64,000 nucleotides of DNA from Fructobacillus fructosus KCTC 3544 (lineage in GTDB: Bacteria; Bacillota; Bacilli; Lactobacillales; Lactobacillaceae): assembly GCF_001438695.1 (NCBI RefSeq), contig NZ_JQBH01000002.1, positions 1 through 64,000 on the forward strand, written 5' to 3'. Both the position numbers and the translations under genes were made by a program. The notes beneath the pieces are model-generated. The model saw nothing but the letters and a program-made list of their open reading frames with translations. It ran no database searches and was not told the origin of the DNA. Of the stretch, positions 52,810 through 62,041 are shown one piece after another. How positions within the stretch are numbered: position 1 is the first letter of the stretch; every line of letters starts with the position of its first letter.

Positions 52810-53597
52810 GATTCGTTCTCCTTTGGACGTGGTTTAATCGTTAATTGCCTCTCAAAAGCGGCCATTTTCTGAATAAAACGCTTTTCTTTTGGTTGAAAGC
52901 CAAGCTGCCGGTCATATAAATAGTCCACCACTCGTTGAATGCCACGCTTGGTAACCGGTGACAAATTGACTTTTCCCATCTTTGCAAGATCAATTGTTGA
53001 AAAAAGTCGCAAGTAATAAACCGTTTTTTGGTCTAAATGAAGGCGATGGTCATCCATGTCGAAATGAGCCTTTTCAATAATCCCGTTGTATTTTTCTGAA
53101 TAATCAAAATCGCCAGTCTGTGCGCCGGACAACGGATCCCGCTGCCAATTCGGTGAAATGCCAAAAACCGGTAATAGTTGTAGCTCCACAACGTTAGCAA
53201 TCACTTGGGGATCCTTTTGTGCATTTAATTGGTCAAAGGCGGCCAACGTCTTAGCATACCATTCTGGCTGCGGCACGTTTTCTTCAAACGCCACGGTCAA
53301 ATCCTTTGCAATTAGAGCCGCGTAAGCCGCAGTCGTGAGGTCCACTACCACGTTTTTATAAATGCGACTTTCCTGAACAGAATTAATGAAGGCCAAGCCC
53401 TGTTGATTCTTAGGGTAAGCCCCGTCCACCACCAACCAGGTGAAGGGCTGACTCACTGCCGCCAACTGCGATTTTTGTTTTTTGGCACCACGTGCCATGG
53501 CCGTGATGATTCCCTGCTCCTTTGAGAAAATTTTTACTAGCAGATCATTTTCTCGATATGGCATAGTGTTTAGAATAAGTCCTTCAATCAGTGCCAT
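52806..53597 (-). CDS. recO: DNA repair protein RecO
   Basis: 263 residues. An N-terminal OB fold (LIEGLILNTMPYRENDLLVKIFSKEQG) followed by the helical RecO_C domain with a PGL-type segment. The zinc cysteines of some RecO proteins are absent here. It loads RecA onto gapped DNA with RecR. Start at the ATG at 53597 after AAAGGGGG; an open frame to 53615 is less likely. Confidence 0.9.
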   Translation of the reverse strand: MALIEGLILNTMPYRENDLLVKIFSKEQGIITAMARGAKKQKSQLAAVSQPFTWLVVDGAYPKNQQGLAFINSVQESRIYKNVVVDLTTAAYAALIAKDLTVAFEENVPQPEWYAKTLAAFDQLNAQKDPQVIANVVELQLLPVFGISPNWQRDPLSGAQTGDFDYSEKYNGIIEKAHFDMDDHRLHLDQKTVYYLRLFSTIDLAKMGKVNLSPVTKRGIQRVVDYLYDRQLGFQPKEKRFIQKMAAFERQLTIKPRPKENES

Positions 53598-53631
53598 GGC
53601 TGCCCCCCCTTTCAAAAAATGATAATGTACG

Positions 53632-53660
53632 AAAAAGCGGCCAGTATGCGACCAGCCGCA
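53632..53660 (-). terminator. possible attenuating terminator between era and recO
   Basis: Stem GCGGC / GCCGC (53637-53659) with five T on the minus strand. The stem is short, so it may only reduce readthrough into recO-ansA. Confidence 0.45.
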
Positions 53661-53674
53661 ATGTCTTATTTAAT

Positions 53675-54586
53675 TTAAAAGTCGTCCTTGCGATAACCAA
53701 GTGACTGCAAGGCCTGTGGACGGTCACGCCAGCGTTCTTCAACCTTCACCCAGGTTTCCAAAAAGACACGTGAACCGAGCAAACGCTCGATATCCTTACG
53801 AGCACGGGTTCCGATTTGTTTAATCATCTTCCCCTGCTTACCAATCACGATGTTCTTTTGCGTTGGTCGCTCCACGATAATGGAGGCTTGAATGTGGACA
53901 ATCCCATCGGCTTCCGTCGCAATTTTGTCAATGACCACGGCTACCGAATGAGGCACTTCTTGTTGCGTTAATTGCAAGACTTTTTCACGAATCAATTCCG
54001 AAATAACGAACCGTTCTGGGTGATCCGTCAATTGATCAGAATCAAAGTACTGTGGGCCTTCGTCCAGGTCCTTGATGACCGTTTCTAGCAATTCAGGAAC
54101 GTTGTCACCCTCAGTTGCTGAAATAGGGAAAATTTCCGTCCATTCAGGAGCATCTTCTTGGTAAGTCTTAATGACTTCAAAAAGGTCTTCCTTCTTTAAC
54201 AAGTCAACCTTGTTCACCAAAAGAAAGATTGGCGTATTCTTCACTTCTTTCAAGCGATTAATAATAAAGTTATCACCCGCCCCACGCTTCTTTGAAGCAT
54301 CGACCACAAACCAAATGGCATCGGCTTCATGAAGGGCAGAAAAGGCAGACTTCACCATGTAATCACCCAATGAATTTTGTGGCTTATGAACACCGGGTGT
54401 ATCAATAAAGACAACTTGGGCGTCATCTGTCGTGTAGATTCCCTGAATTTTATTACGAGTGGTTTGCGCCTTGTTCGACATGATGGCAATCTTTTCACCA
54501 ACAATGCGATTTAGAAGCGTTGATTTACCAACGTTTGGCCGACCAATGATGGCCACGAAACCGGATTTAAATCCTTCTTTTGTCAT
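53675..54586 (-). CDS. era: GTPase Era
   Basis: 303 residues. G1 [10 protein letters not shown]3 DTPG in [12 protein letters not shown]4 NKVD, then the C-terminal KH domain with [21 protein letters not shown]. It binds 16S rRNA and assists 30S maturation. GAAAGGA site before the ATG; 3 bp after dgkA, in the classic phoH-ybeY-dgkA-era-recO order. Confidence 0.96.
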   Translation of the reverse strand: MTKEGFKSGFVAIIGRPNVGKSTLLNRIVGEKIAIMSNKAQTTRNKIQGIYTTDDAQVVFIDTPGVHKPQNSLGDYMVKSAFSALHEADAIWFVVDASKKRGAGDNFIINRLKEVKNTPIFLLVNKVDLLKKEDLFEVIKTYQEDAPEWTEIFPISATEGDNVPELLETVIKDLDEGPQYFDSDQLTDHPERFVISELIREKVLQLTQQEVPHSVAVVIDKIATEADGIVHIQASIIVERPTQKNIVIGKQGKMIKQIGTRARKDIERLLGSRVFLETWVKVEERWRDRPQALQSLGYRKDDF

Positions 54587-54589
54587 GAA

Positions 54590-55144
54590 TTATCCTTTCA
54601 AACGATGAATGAAACGTGAAAAATCAGTTTGGATACCGAAGAAATGCCAGAGATGGGGCTGGAAAATGATGAAGAGAATCACCATTTCGGCAGCAACCGA
54701 AACCAAGACCATTCCTGCGGAGACATCTTTTACCAAACCAGCGAGGGGATGGTAGCGTTTATCAACCATGAGGTCAATCACCGCTTCCACAACCGTGTTA
54801 ACAAATTCGCCGTAAATGGCTAGAAAAACGCCAATGACCACCCACAACCATTCGGAACGGTTTAACCCAAGGTAGAGGCCACCAGCCAAGACAACGAGAG
54901 CAAAGCCGACGTGAAAGCGCATGTTGCGCTCCCGTACAAGAACGAGAAAAATCCCCTTTAGTGCATTAAAAAGCGATTTAAAAAAATTACGATTACGACC
55001 GGTTTCACGCCCATGCTCCGAAGAAACCTCCACTTGTTGGCTCTTCTGCTGAACCTTGTTTGCTGAGTCCAGTTCGTCTTGGAAAGTCGCAAGTTCGTCA
55101 CGTTGGAGGTTATCCCCCCGCTTAGCGTCGGAGTCCATAGTCAT
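54590..55144 (-). CDS. dgkA: diacylglycerol/undecaprenol kinase with N-terminal extension
   Basis: 184 residues. The kinase part (about 54-184) has three membrane helices and the family motif EFVNTVVEAVIDLMVD with KDVSAGMVLV. Gram-positive members phosphorylate undecaprenol. About 50 polar, Gln/Glu/Asp-rich residues precede it, absent from the usual 120-130-residue enzyme. The ATG at 55144 has AAAGGA upstream and lies inside the last 23 bp of ybeY, so the extension is probably translated. Confidence 0.9.
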   Translation of the reverse strand: MTMDSDAKRGDNLQRDELATFQDELDSANKVQQKSQQVEVSSEHGRETGRNRNFFKSLFNALKGIFLVLVRERNMRFHVGFALVVLAGGLYLGLNRSEWLWVVIGVFLAIYGEFVNTVVEAVIDLMVDKRYHPLAGLVKDVSAGMVLVSVAAEMVILFIIFQPHLWHFFGIQTDFSRFIHRLKG

Positions 55145-55604
55145 CTAAAATATTCCTTTGCAAATCAAACATTTCTTTCTCTTCTTTTTCACCCAACATA
55201 TGGTCATAACCATTAAGGTGTAAGAACCCATGAACGACAAGGAAACCCAATTCCCGCTCAAAGGAATGGCCGAGGTATTCAGCCTGACTCTCAATAATGT
55301 CAACGGAAACTAAAATATCGCCAATGTTCTTAGCAATTTCTTCATCCATTTCTTCGTCGTCCAAAATTGGGCTATCATCGCCGTCTTCTTCAATGGCGAA
55401 GGAAATGACATCTGTTGGTTTATCAAGTCCGCGATAATCGCGGTTATATGCCTGAATGGCATCGTTATTCATAAACGTCACGGACATTTCAGTGTTGTCA
55501 GGCAATTTTAAATATCGACCGGCATAGTCTAAAACATAAGTCACCAAGTCTTTATGGTACTGCGTGACCCCGTCTTTGGTTTGATCAATTAACGCTAAAT
55601 CCAT
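55122..55604 (-). CDS. ybeY: endoribonuclease YbeY
   Basis: 160 residues. Zinc motif HGFLHLNGYDH (H-x3-H-x5-H) near residue 130, and RGLDKPTDVISFA. It takes part in 16S rRNA 3'-end maturation and ribosome quality control. A strongly acidic stretch (EEDGDDSPILDDEEMDEE) in the middle is typical of the family's variable loop. The ATG shares a base with the phoH stop. Confidence 0.95.
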   Translation of the reverse strand: MDLALIDQTKDGVTQYHKDLVTYVLDYAGRYLKLPDNTEMSVTFMNNDAIQAYNRDYRGLDKPTDVISFAIEEDGDDSPILDDEEMDEEIAKNIGDILVSVDIIESQAEYLGHSFERELGFLVVHGFLHLNGYDHMLGEKEEKEMFDLQRNILDDYGLRR

Positions 55605-56605
55605 TATGCTTTTCCTTCTTCACGTGCTTGTTTTAAAGCTTTGATTTTTTCATCTGCTTCGTCGTAGGCAGAAACTATCTGGCCAACCACTGGGTGTCGA
55701 ACGACATCTTGACTGTCAAAGTGGACAAAGTCAACCCGATTCAATCCTTGCAAGATTTTTTGGGCTGCTAACAAGCCGGACTTCACGCCCTTTGGTAAAT
55801 CAATCTGCGATGGATCGCCATTGACAACCATTTTAGATTGGAATCCTAAACGAGTCAGCACCATCTTCATTTGGGCGTTCGTGGTGTTTTGCGCTTCATC
55901 AACAATAATAAAAGCATCATCGAGCGTTCGACCACGCATGTAAGCCAGTGGCGCAATTTCTAAAACGCCTCGCTCAATTAAGCGCTCCACATGTTCGGCA
56001 CCGATTAAGGTATTCATCGCATCATAAATTGGCCGCATGTATGGGTCAACTTTTTCTTTTAAATCACCTGGCAAAAAGCCAAGTGACTCACCCGCCTCGA
56101 CAGCCGGTCGAGCAATAATAATCCGCTCGACGTCGCCTTTTTTAAGCGCTGCCACGGCCATTGCCACGGCCAAGAACGTCTTACCGGTACCAGCAGCCCC
56201 AATCCCAAAGGTTAAATCATTGTGCTTGATGGCAGAAACATATTGCCGCTGTCCATAGTTTTTCACACGAATGGCACGACCACGTCGGTCTTTTAGAATA
56301 GATTCTTGGTAAAAGTCCAAGAAGTACTCCAACGTTCCCTTCTTAGCCATTGTTGTAGCAGAAACAACATCAGCCGGACCAACCGACACCTGCTTTTTTA
56401 CTAATTGTGTTAACACGTTCAAAACAGAAAGCGCCTTCGATACAGCCTCCTCATCACCTTCAATGGCTACTTGGGTGCCACGAGTGCGTAGGGAAACTGC
56501 TAATGCTTCCTCAATCAGGATGAGCAGTTGATCGTTAGCACCAGTTAAGACGCTTTGCTGTTCAACGTTTTGAAAGGTAAAAATCTTTTCGTTTTGTTTT
56601 GTCAA
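55604..56605 (-). CDS. phoH: PhoH family ATPase
   Basis: 333 residues. Walker A GIGAAGTGKTFLAVAMA and Walker B AFIIVDEAQNTT, in the superfamily 1 helicase-like PhoH/YbeZ fold, with an N-terminal KH-like extension. It works with YbeY in RNA metabolism and sits directly upstream of it. The likely start is a TTG at 56605 with GAGGG upstream; no in-frame ATG fits better. Confidence 0.93.
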   Translation of the reverse strand: MTKQNEKIFTFQNVEQQSVLTGANDQLLILIEEALAVSLRTRGTQVAIEGDEEAVSKALSVLNVLTQLVKKQVSVGPADVVSATTMAKKGTLEYFLDFYQESILKDRRGRAIRVKNYGQRQYVSAIKHNDLTFGIGAAGTGKTFLAVAMAVAALKKGDVERIIIARPAVEAGESLGFLPGDLKEKVDPYMRPIYDAMNTLIGAEHVERLIERGVLEIAPLAYMRGRTLDDAFIIVDEAQNTTNAQMKMVLTRLGFQSKMVVNGDPSQIDLPKGVKSGLLAAQKILQGLNRVDFVHFDSQDVVRHPVVGQIVSAYDEADEKIKALKQAREEGKA

Positions 56606-56648
56606 AAATCATATCCCTCATTTGCTTGGAACTTTCTTCATTTTAACA

Positions 56649-56686
56649 CAAAAAAAGCCCGACAGAGTCGGACTTTTCGTGATTTT
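56649..56686 (-). terminator. terminator of pyk
   Basis: Stem AAAGTCCGAC / GTCGGGCTTT followed by T on the minus strand, just past the pyk stop. Confidence 0.87.
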
Positions 56687-56697
56687 TACAGCTCTAA

Positions 56698-58116
56698 TTA
56701 GAGTGTTTCAACAGAAACGTTGTTAGCTGACTTTGTCTTGTCAAGTGGGGCAACTGTCATCACAACAATCTTGTCACCTGATTCGGCCAAACCTTGGTCC
56801 TTTGCAACTTGCTTAGCTTCAACAATCAAGTCATCAACTGACTTTGGTGTTTCGGCCAAGATAGGAAGAACGCCGTTGTTCAAAGTCAAACCACGTTGTA
56901 CGCGTTCTTCAGCAGTCAAGGCAACGATTGGTGCCAATGGACGGTGCTTTGAAACCATACGAGCTTCGTAACCAGTGTCAGTCAAAACAACAACGGCCTT
57001 GGCTGAAACTGAATCAGCCAAACGAGCAGCTGCTGAAGCAACTGATTCAACTGAATCGTTGTGGTAGAACGTGTCTTGGTGACGTGAGTAAAGAGGCAAA
57101 ACAGTTTCTGCCTTTTCATCCAACTTAGCCATCATTGTAACAGCTTCAACTGGGTATTCACCGTTAGCTGATTCACCAGACAACATCGTTGCATCAGTAC
57201 CATCCCAAACCGCGTTGGCAACGTCAGATGCTTCGGCACGTGTAGGACGTGGGTTGTCTTCCATTGAGTCAAGCATTTGAGTGGCAGTGATAACTGGCAA
57301 ACCACGCTTGTTCATGTTAGCCATCATTTCCTTTTGAATCAAAGGAACGTTTTCGGCAGGAATTTCAACACCCATGTCTCCACGAGGAATCATCAAACCG
57401 TCAGATACGTCCAAGACAGCATCCAAGTTGTCGATACCTTCTTGTGACTCAATCTTAGGAATGATTTGAACATGTTCCATGTTCTTTTCCTTCAACAAAG
57501 CACGGATTTCCAAAACATCTTCAGGCTTACGAACAAATGAAGCCGCGATGTAGTTGATTTCGTGATCCAAACCGAAACGAATGTCATCAGCATCCTTTTC
57601 AGTGATACCTGGCAAGTTGATTGATACGCCAGGGGCGTTAACACCCTTACGTGAACCAAGCAAACCATGGTTATCAGCCTTTACGACCAATTCCTTGTTA
57701 GCTTCGTCCTTTTCCATGATAGTCGTTCCAAGCAAACCATCATCAAAGAGAACCTTTCCGCCAACCTTTACATCATCGAACAAACCTGGGTAAGTAACGG
57801 CGATCTTGTCGTGTGTACCTTCCAAGCTTGCGTCCATTGAGATGCGGAATACATCACCAGTGGCGAATTGAATCTTACCATCTGCTTGCTTCGTGGTACG
57901 GATTTCCGCACCCTTCGTGTCAAGCAAACGTCCAACAGTCTTACCAGTAATCTTTTCGGCTTCAGCCACCTTTTGCATGCGGCCCAAGTGTTCTTCATGA
58001 TCACCGTGGGAGAAGTTGAAACGGAATACGTTAGCACCAGCTTCAATTAACTTCACAATGGTTTCGACATCATTTGATGACGGACCAAGCGTTGAGACGA
58101 TTTTCGTCTTTTTCAT
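56698..58116 (-). CDS. pyk: pyruvate kinase
   Basis: 472 residues, without the C-terminal PEP-utiliser-like extension of many Bacilli. KIVSTLGPSSN at the N-terminus, FRFNFSHGDHEEH, catalytic lysine in QIIPKIESQEG, MIPRGDMGVEIP, and ATQMLDSM. It makes ATP and pyruvate at the end of glycolysis. Codon use is highly biased (repeated preferred codons), consistent with high expression. Lies downstream of dnaE with its own promoter. Confidence 0.96.
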   Translation of the reverse strand: MKKTKIVSTLGPSSNDVETIVKLIEAGANVFRFNFSHGDHEEHLGRMQKVAEAEKITGKTVGRLLDTKGAEIRTTKQADGKIQFATGDVFRISMDASLEGTHDKIAVTYPGLFDDVKVGGKVLFDDGLLGTTIMEKDEANKELVVKADNHGLLGSRKGVNAPGVSINLPGITEKDADDIRFGLDHEINYIAASFVRKPEDVLEIRALLKEKNMEHVQIIPKIESQEGIDNLDAVLDVSDGLMIPRGDMGVEIPAENVPLIQKEMMANMNKRGLPVITATQMLDSMEDNPRPTRAEASDVANAVWDGTDATMLSGESANGEYPVEAVTMMAKLDEKAETVLPLYSRHQDTFYHNDSVESVASAAARLADSVSAKAVVVLTDTGYEARMVSKHRPLAPIVALTAEERVQRGLTLNNGVLPILAETPKSVDDLIVEAKQVAKDQGLAESGDKIVVMTVAPLDKTKSANNVSVETL

Positions 58117-58172
58117 GGGTATATTGCTCCTTTGATATCTTGGTGAGTTGCGACAAACAACTTCCTACAGAC

Positions 58173-58202
58173 ATTGTAATACACTAGGCAACCATTTCAC
58201 AA
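58173..58202 (-). promoter_or_regulatory. pyk promoter
   Basis: -35 TTGTGA (58197-58202), 18-bp spacer, -10 TACAAT (58173-58178), minus strand. Confidence 0.55.
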
Positions 58203-58210
58203 GCTAGAAT

Positions 58211-61200
58211 CTAACCTTTTTCTTTAAAAAGGACATTTTTCTCGCCAAAGATGCTTTTTAGTTGGCTAAAAACCGTGCTGTCATTTGATAGTGCATATTG
58301 ACTTGGTAAATTTTGTCGCTTACGAGTACTTGGCCAGTAAAGGGTAACCAGATGATGACCAGCATGGCGCTTCATTAATTCCCAAAGCGCTGCCTTCTGC
58401 TTTTCTTCGACCGTTTCATCAGTTAAACGCAGAAACCAAGTGCCGCCTTTTCCGGAAGTTTCCGCCTTTTTTACGAGGTCATCCGAACTTCGTTTAGCGT
58501 TCCCCTCATCAGGATTAGCAACTTGTATTTGATTCGCAATCAAGGAAAGCCCCTGCCGTTGCTCAGTCTTTCCGGCAACTTTCAGAACACGACCGACTTT
58601 TAATTGTTCCGCCAAACGCTCGTACATTTTCGGAAAGACCGTGACATCGATGGAACCCGTCATATCAGAAACGGAAAGGAAGGCCATTTGGTCCCCTTTC
58701 TTCGTTTTAATCACCTTAACTTGTTTAACCAAGCCGTAGATTTTAACTTGCTGATTCGACTGCAAGTCAGCGATAACCTGCACTTCGTTTCGATCATAGT
58801 CACTTTGAAAGGCTTCCGTCGGGTGTCCCGATAAATTAAAGCCAAGCACCTCTTTTTCCTTTTGCAAGCGTTCAACCAAACCAAAGTCCGGTAAAAGTTT
58901 CATCTTGGTTTCTTGCAAAACCTGATCACCAAAGGCAGCGGCAGTCAACAAATCCTGCCAATTACCAATTAATTCAGCCCGATTAAAGCCAAAGTGATCG
59001 AAGGCACCGGCGTAGGTTAGCAGATTAAGAATTTTTTCTTTCCGCCATTTTTCAGGAAGAGCCAGCAAAAAGGCATGCAAAGTCTTAAATGGTCCTAACT
59101 GCTCACGAATTTGCAGGATATCTTGAACAAAAGGTGACGGCAGTCCAGCAAAATTGCCTAGCCCCATTTGTAAGGATTGGTCATCAATGGACCAGTCCGC
59201 TTGCGAACGATTGATGTCCGGGCCGAGGACCTTGATTTGACGTCGCCTTGCTTCTTGAAGATATCCCTGCGCTTTCGCTGCTCCTCCCTGATGGACATTT
59301 AGAAGAGCGGTGTAGAAAGCCAAGGGTGCATGGGCTTTTAAGTAGGCAAGGGAAAAGGATAATTCCGAATAAGCAACGGCATGGGACTTGTTAAAGCCAT
59401 AGTTAGCAAACTGATCAATATAGGCAAAAAGTCGTTCCGCCTCCTGCTCACTATGCCCTTTCTGCTTGGCCCCCGCTAAAAAGCTTTCCTTTGCTTGCGC
59501 CATTTGCTTCAGCTTCTTTTTTGACATAGCCGACCTTAAAAAGTCCGCCTGGGATAAGCTAAACCCCGCATAAGCTTCGGCAACCTGCATCACTTGTTCT
59601 TGATAGACCAAAATACCGTAGGTATCGGCCAAAATTCGGTCCACAACAGGATCCGACTTTGGCACCGCCTCTTGACCTAGCCGGCGCTTAATAAAGGTTT
59701 CGATGTGCTGACTAGGACCCGGACGATACAGTGCAGTCGAGGCCGTAATCAAGGAAAAACGGTCAATTTTTAACCGGCGTAACATTCGCTGCATTCCGGG
59801 CGATTCAAATTGGAAGACGCCGTTTGTTTGACCCGACGCAAATAAAGCCAATGTTTCTTTATCCTCAAAGGAAATCTTTTTAATGTCAAAGTCTTGACCA
59901 AGCACCGGTGCGGCCAACGCCACGCCCTTCGCCAATATCTTCAAAGTCGTCAGACCAAGTACATCGATTTTTAACAGCCCAAGCTCTTCAACCGGCCCCT
60001 TCGGTAACTGGGTCATTAAATAGCCATCATTCCCGCGTTGAACTGGTAGCGTATCCACTAACGGCGAATCGGACAACACGACACCGGCAGCGTGCGTCGA
60101 GTAGTTACGCGGCAGATTTTCCATCTTAAGGGCTGTTTTTAACAGCAAGTCGCCAAATTCAAACTTTCGTAATTCAGGTTCAAGTCGGTTTTTGGGATCT
60201 GACAGGGTCTCATTTAACGAGACTTTTCGACCATTTTTACCAGCTGGTATGGTGTCCGTTAGTCTTTTTTGCGCTTTAGCGTCGAGTCCAAAAACACGGC
60301 CCACATCACGAAGAACTTGCTTTGCTGCCAAAGTACCAAAGGTGATAATTTGGGCAAAGTCTTCTTGACCGTACTTATCATGCAGGTAAGCCAACAATTC
60401 ATCCCGCCGATCGTCTGGCCAATCAATATCAATGTCTGGCATTTGTGCACGTTCAGGATTCAAAAAACGTTCAAAAAGCAACCCAGAGCGAATCGGGTCA
60501 ACATTGGTAATTCCCAAGCAATAGGCAACGAGTGAGCCAGCGGCAGAACCACGACCGGAACCGGTTTGAACGTGTTGGTTTCTGGCGAACTTTAAAATAT
60601 CCCAGACAATTAAGAAATAGTCAGCAAAGCCCAAGTCAATAATGGCTGATAATTCCCGCTCTAAACGAGCTAAATAGGGTTGTGCATCTGAAATACTATC
60701 CAAGGCCATCCGCCTTTTCAAACCAGCTTGTGCTAGTTCCCGTAAAAAGTCAGCAGAAGACAAGGTGGAATCCTGCTGATAATGAGGTAAGGCAGGTTTT
60801 TTAAAGGTCAAAGAAACCGCCACCGAAGCAACAAAAGCCTCGTTGTTCTCGTATGCTTTTTTTAGGTGAAGGGTTTGTTGATACTCCTGTGCCAGTGTTG
60901 CTTGGTCTTTTAGGTAAAAAGCGCCTTTTTCGTGTGATAAACTGGGTAAGTTTTCAAGCTTTGTTCCGGTATCAACGGCCCGAAGTACCTGAGTCGTAAA
61001 GGCATCTTCTGGGTTCAAATAATCAACACGGTCCCAGGCAATCAGTGGCAACTTCTTTTTATCTGAATAAGCCGTCAAAGACTTTTGCTGAACGAAGGAA
61101 AGTTGCGGATTAATACCAAGGTACTGTTTTTCGACTGAACCAATCTGGCTGGTCAACTGTTCCAAATAATGGTCAGCAGCGGGATCGGACGAAGTAATGA

Positions 61201-61597
61201 GTTGCCCTAATTCTGATTCAGGCGTCAAAATGAGCGCCACCCCTTCGAGGTGCTTGGCCAACATCGACCAAGTCATTGGCTGGTCATCAAGGGTCATCTT
61301 TGTTGAGGATAGATACAGTAAGTTTTGGTACCCCTTTTGGTTGTAGGCCGACAACAAAACCGGAAAGGTCGTTGCCAAGTTCACGAGACCGTTCACCATC
61401 AATTGGACAGAAAAAATGGGGAGCACGTCCCGTTTCTTGGCTTCCTTGTAAAAGTCAACGAGCGAATACATGACGTTCTTTTCGGCCAATGAAACTGCTT
61501 GGTACCCACGTGCCTTGGCCGTTTCAACGATTTGGTTGACACTACTAGGACTTTGCAGTAATGAATAGGCGCTTTTTACCTGAAGCGGTGCGTACAT
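58211..61597 (-). CDS. dnaE: DNA polymerase III subunit alpha, DnaE type
   Basis: 1128 residues. N-terminal PHP domain (VKSAYSLLQSPSSVNQIVETA), the palm with PDIDIDWPDDRRDE (catalytic aspartates), SGRGSAAGSLVAYCLGI, the fingers/tandem HhH region FANYGFNKSHAVAYSELSFSLAYLKAH, and a C-terminal OB fold (about 945-1030). It is the error-prone/lagging-strand polymerase that hands primers to PolC in Firmicutes. ATG at 61597 with GGAGG; the TTG at 61609 overlaps that site. Confidence 0.96.
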   Translation of the reverse strand: MYAPLQVKSAYSLLQSPSSVNQIVETAKARGYQAVSLAEKNVMYSLVDFYKEAKKRDVLPIFSVQLMVNGLVNLATTFPVLLSAYNQKGYQNLLYLSSTKMTLDDQPMTWSMLAKHLEGVALILTPESELGQLITSSDPAADHYLEQLTSQIGSVEKQYLGINPQLSFVQQKSLTAYSDKKKLPLIAWDRVDYLNPEDAFTTQVLRAVDTGTKLENLPSLSHEKGAFYLKDQATLAQEYQQTLHLKKAYENNEAFVASVAVSLTFKKPALPHYQQDSTLSSADFLRELAQAGLKRRMALDSISDAQPYLARLERELSAIIDLGFADYFLIVWDILKFARNQHVQTGSGRGSAAGSLVAYCLGITNVDPIRSGLLFERFLNPERAQMPDIDIDWPDDRRDELLAYLHDKYGQEDFAQIITFGTLAAKQVLRDVGRVFGLDAKAQKRLTDTIPAGKNGRKVSLNETLSDPKNRLEPELRKFEFGDLLLKTALKMENLPRNYSTHAAGVVLSDSPLVDTLPVQRGNDGYLMTQLPKGPVEELGLLKIDVLGLTTLKILAKGVALAAPVLGQDFDIKKISFEDKETLALFASGQTNGVFQFESPGMQRMLRRLKIDRFSLITASTALYRPGPSQHIETFIKRRLGQEAVPKSDPVVDRILADTYGILVYQEQVMQVAEAYAGFSLSQADFLRSAMSKKKLKQMAQAKESFLAGAKQKGHSEQEAERLFAYIDQFANYGFNKSHAVAYSELSFSLAYLKAHAPLAFYTALLNVHQGGAAKAQGYLQEARRRQIKVLGPDINRSQADWSIDDQSLQMGLGNFAGLPSPFVQDILQIREQLGPFKTLHAFLLALPEKWRKEKILNLLTYAGAFDHFGFNRAELIGNWQDLLTAAAFGDQVLQETKMKLLPDFGLVERLQKEKEVLGFNLSGHPTEAFQSDYDRNEVQVIADLQSNQQVKIYGLVKQVKVIKTKKGDQMAFLSVSDMTGSIDVTVFPKMYERLAEQLKVGRVLKVAGKTEQRQGLSLIANQIQVANPDEGNAKRSSDDLVKKAETSGKGGTWFLRLTDETVEEKQKAALWELMKRHAGHHLVTLYWPSTRKRQNLPSQYALSNDSTVFSQLKSIFGEKNVLFKEKG

Positions 61598-61725
61598 GGG
61601 AACCTCCAATAAAAATAGACAATTAGCTATGTTTATTATACCGAAATTTTGTTCTCATCGTCGGTCAATCTCTGGTCAGTGCACTTGAAATCAATTGTTT
61701 TTCACCCTCTTTTTGACAAAACAAC

Positions 61726-61753
61726 TTGACCAATTCTAAAAGAGGCGTAAGAT
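61726..61753 (+). promoter_or_regulatory. promoter of the small membrane protein gene
   Basis: -35 TTGACC (61726-61731), 16-bp spacer, -10 TAAGAT (61748-61753). Confidence 0.55.
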
Positions 61754-61782
61754 TGTCAGTAAATAAAAAAGGTGGTGAAAAA

Positions 61783-61965
61783 ATGCGCTATATCGTAACC
61801 GCAATCTGGTCGGCACTCTTTGGATTGCTGCTCGGCTACTTAATTGCTCAGATGACCAGTGTTGCTTATAATCCGGCAATGTCTGCACTCGTTACCATTA
61901 TTATTGGTGAATTGGCAACGGTTGTAGTTCCCGCCATTTCAAAAGAAAAGAAGACAGCAAAATAA
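61783..61965 (+). CDS. small membrane protein, DUF2929/YjzD-like
   Basis: 60 residues with two predicted membrane helices (about 3-22 and 30-50): MRYIVTAIWSALFGLLLGY then ALVTIIIGELATVVVPAI, ending in a lysine-rich tail. It matches the YjzD-like family of short Firmicutes membrane proteins of unknown role. ATG at 61783 with AAGGTGG upstream; the frame is open further 5' but without a better site. Confidence 0.8.
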   Translation: MRYIVTAIWSALFGLLLGYLIAQMTSVAYNPAMSALVTIIIGELATVVVPAISKEKKTAK

Positions 61966-61978
61966 ACTATTTAATTTA

Positions 61979-62021
61979 AAAAGGACTTTTTGAGAAAATA
62001 ATCTCGAAAAGTCCTTTTTTG
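61979..62021. terminator. bidirectional terminator
   Basis: Stem AAAAAGGACTTTTTGAGA / TCTCGAAAAGTCCTTTTT with one bulge, between converging genes. Confidence 0.87.
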
Positions 62022-62041
62022 TGTTTCAAATCACGGTGATT

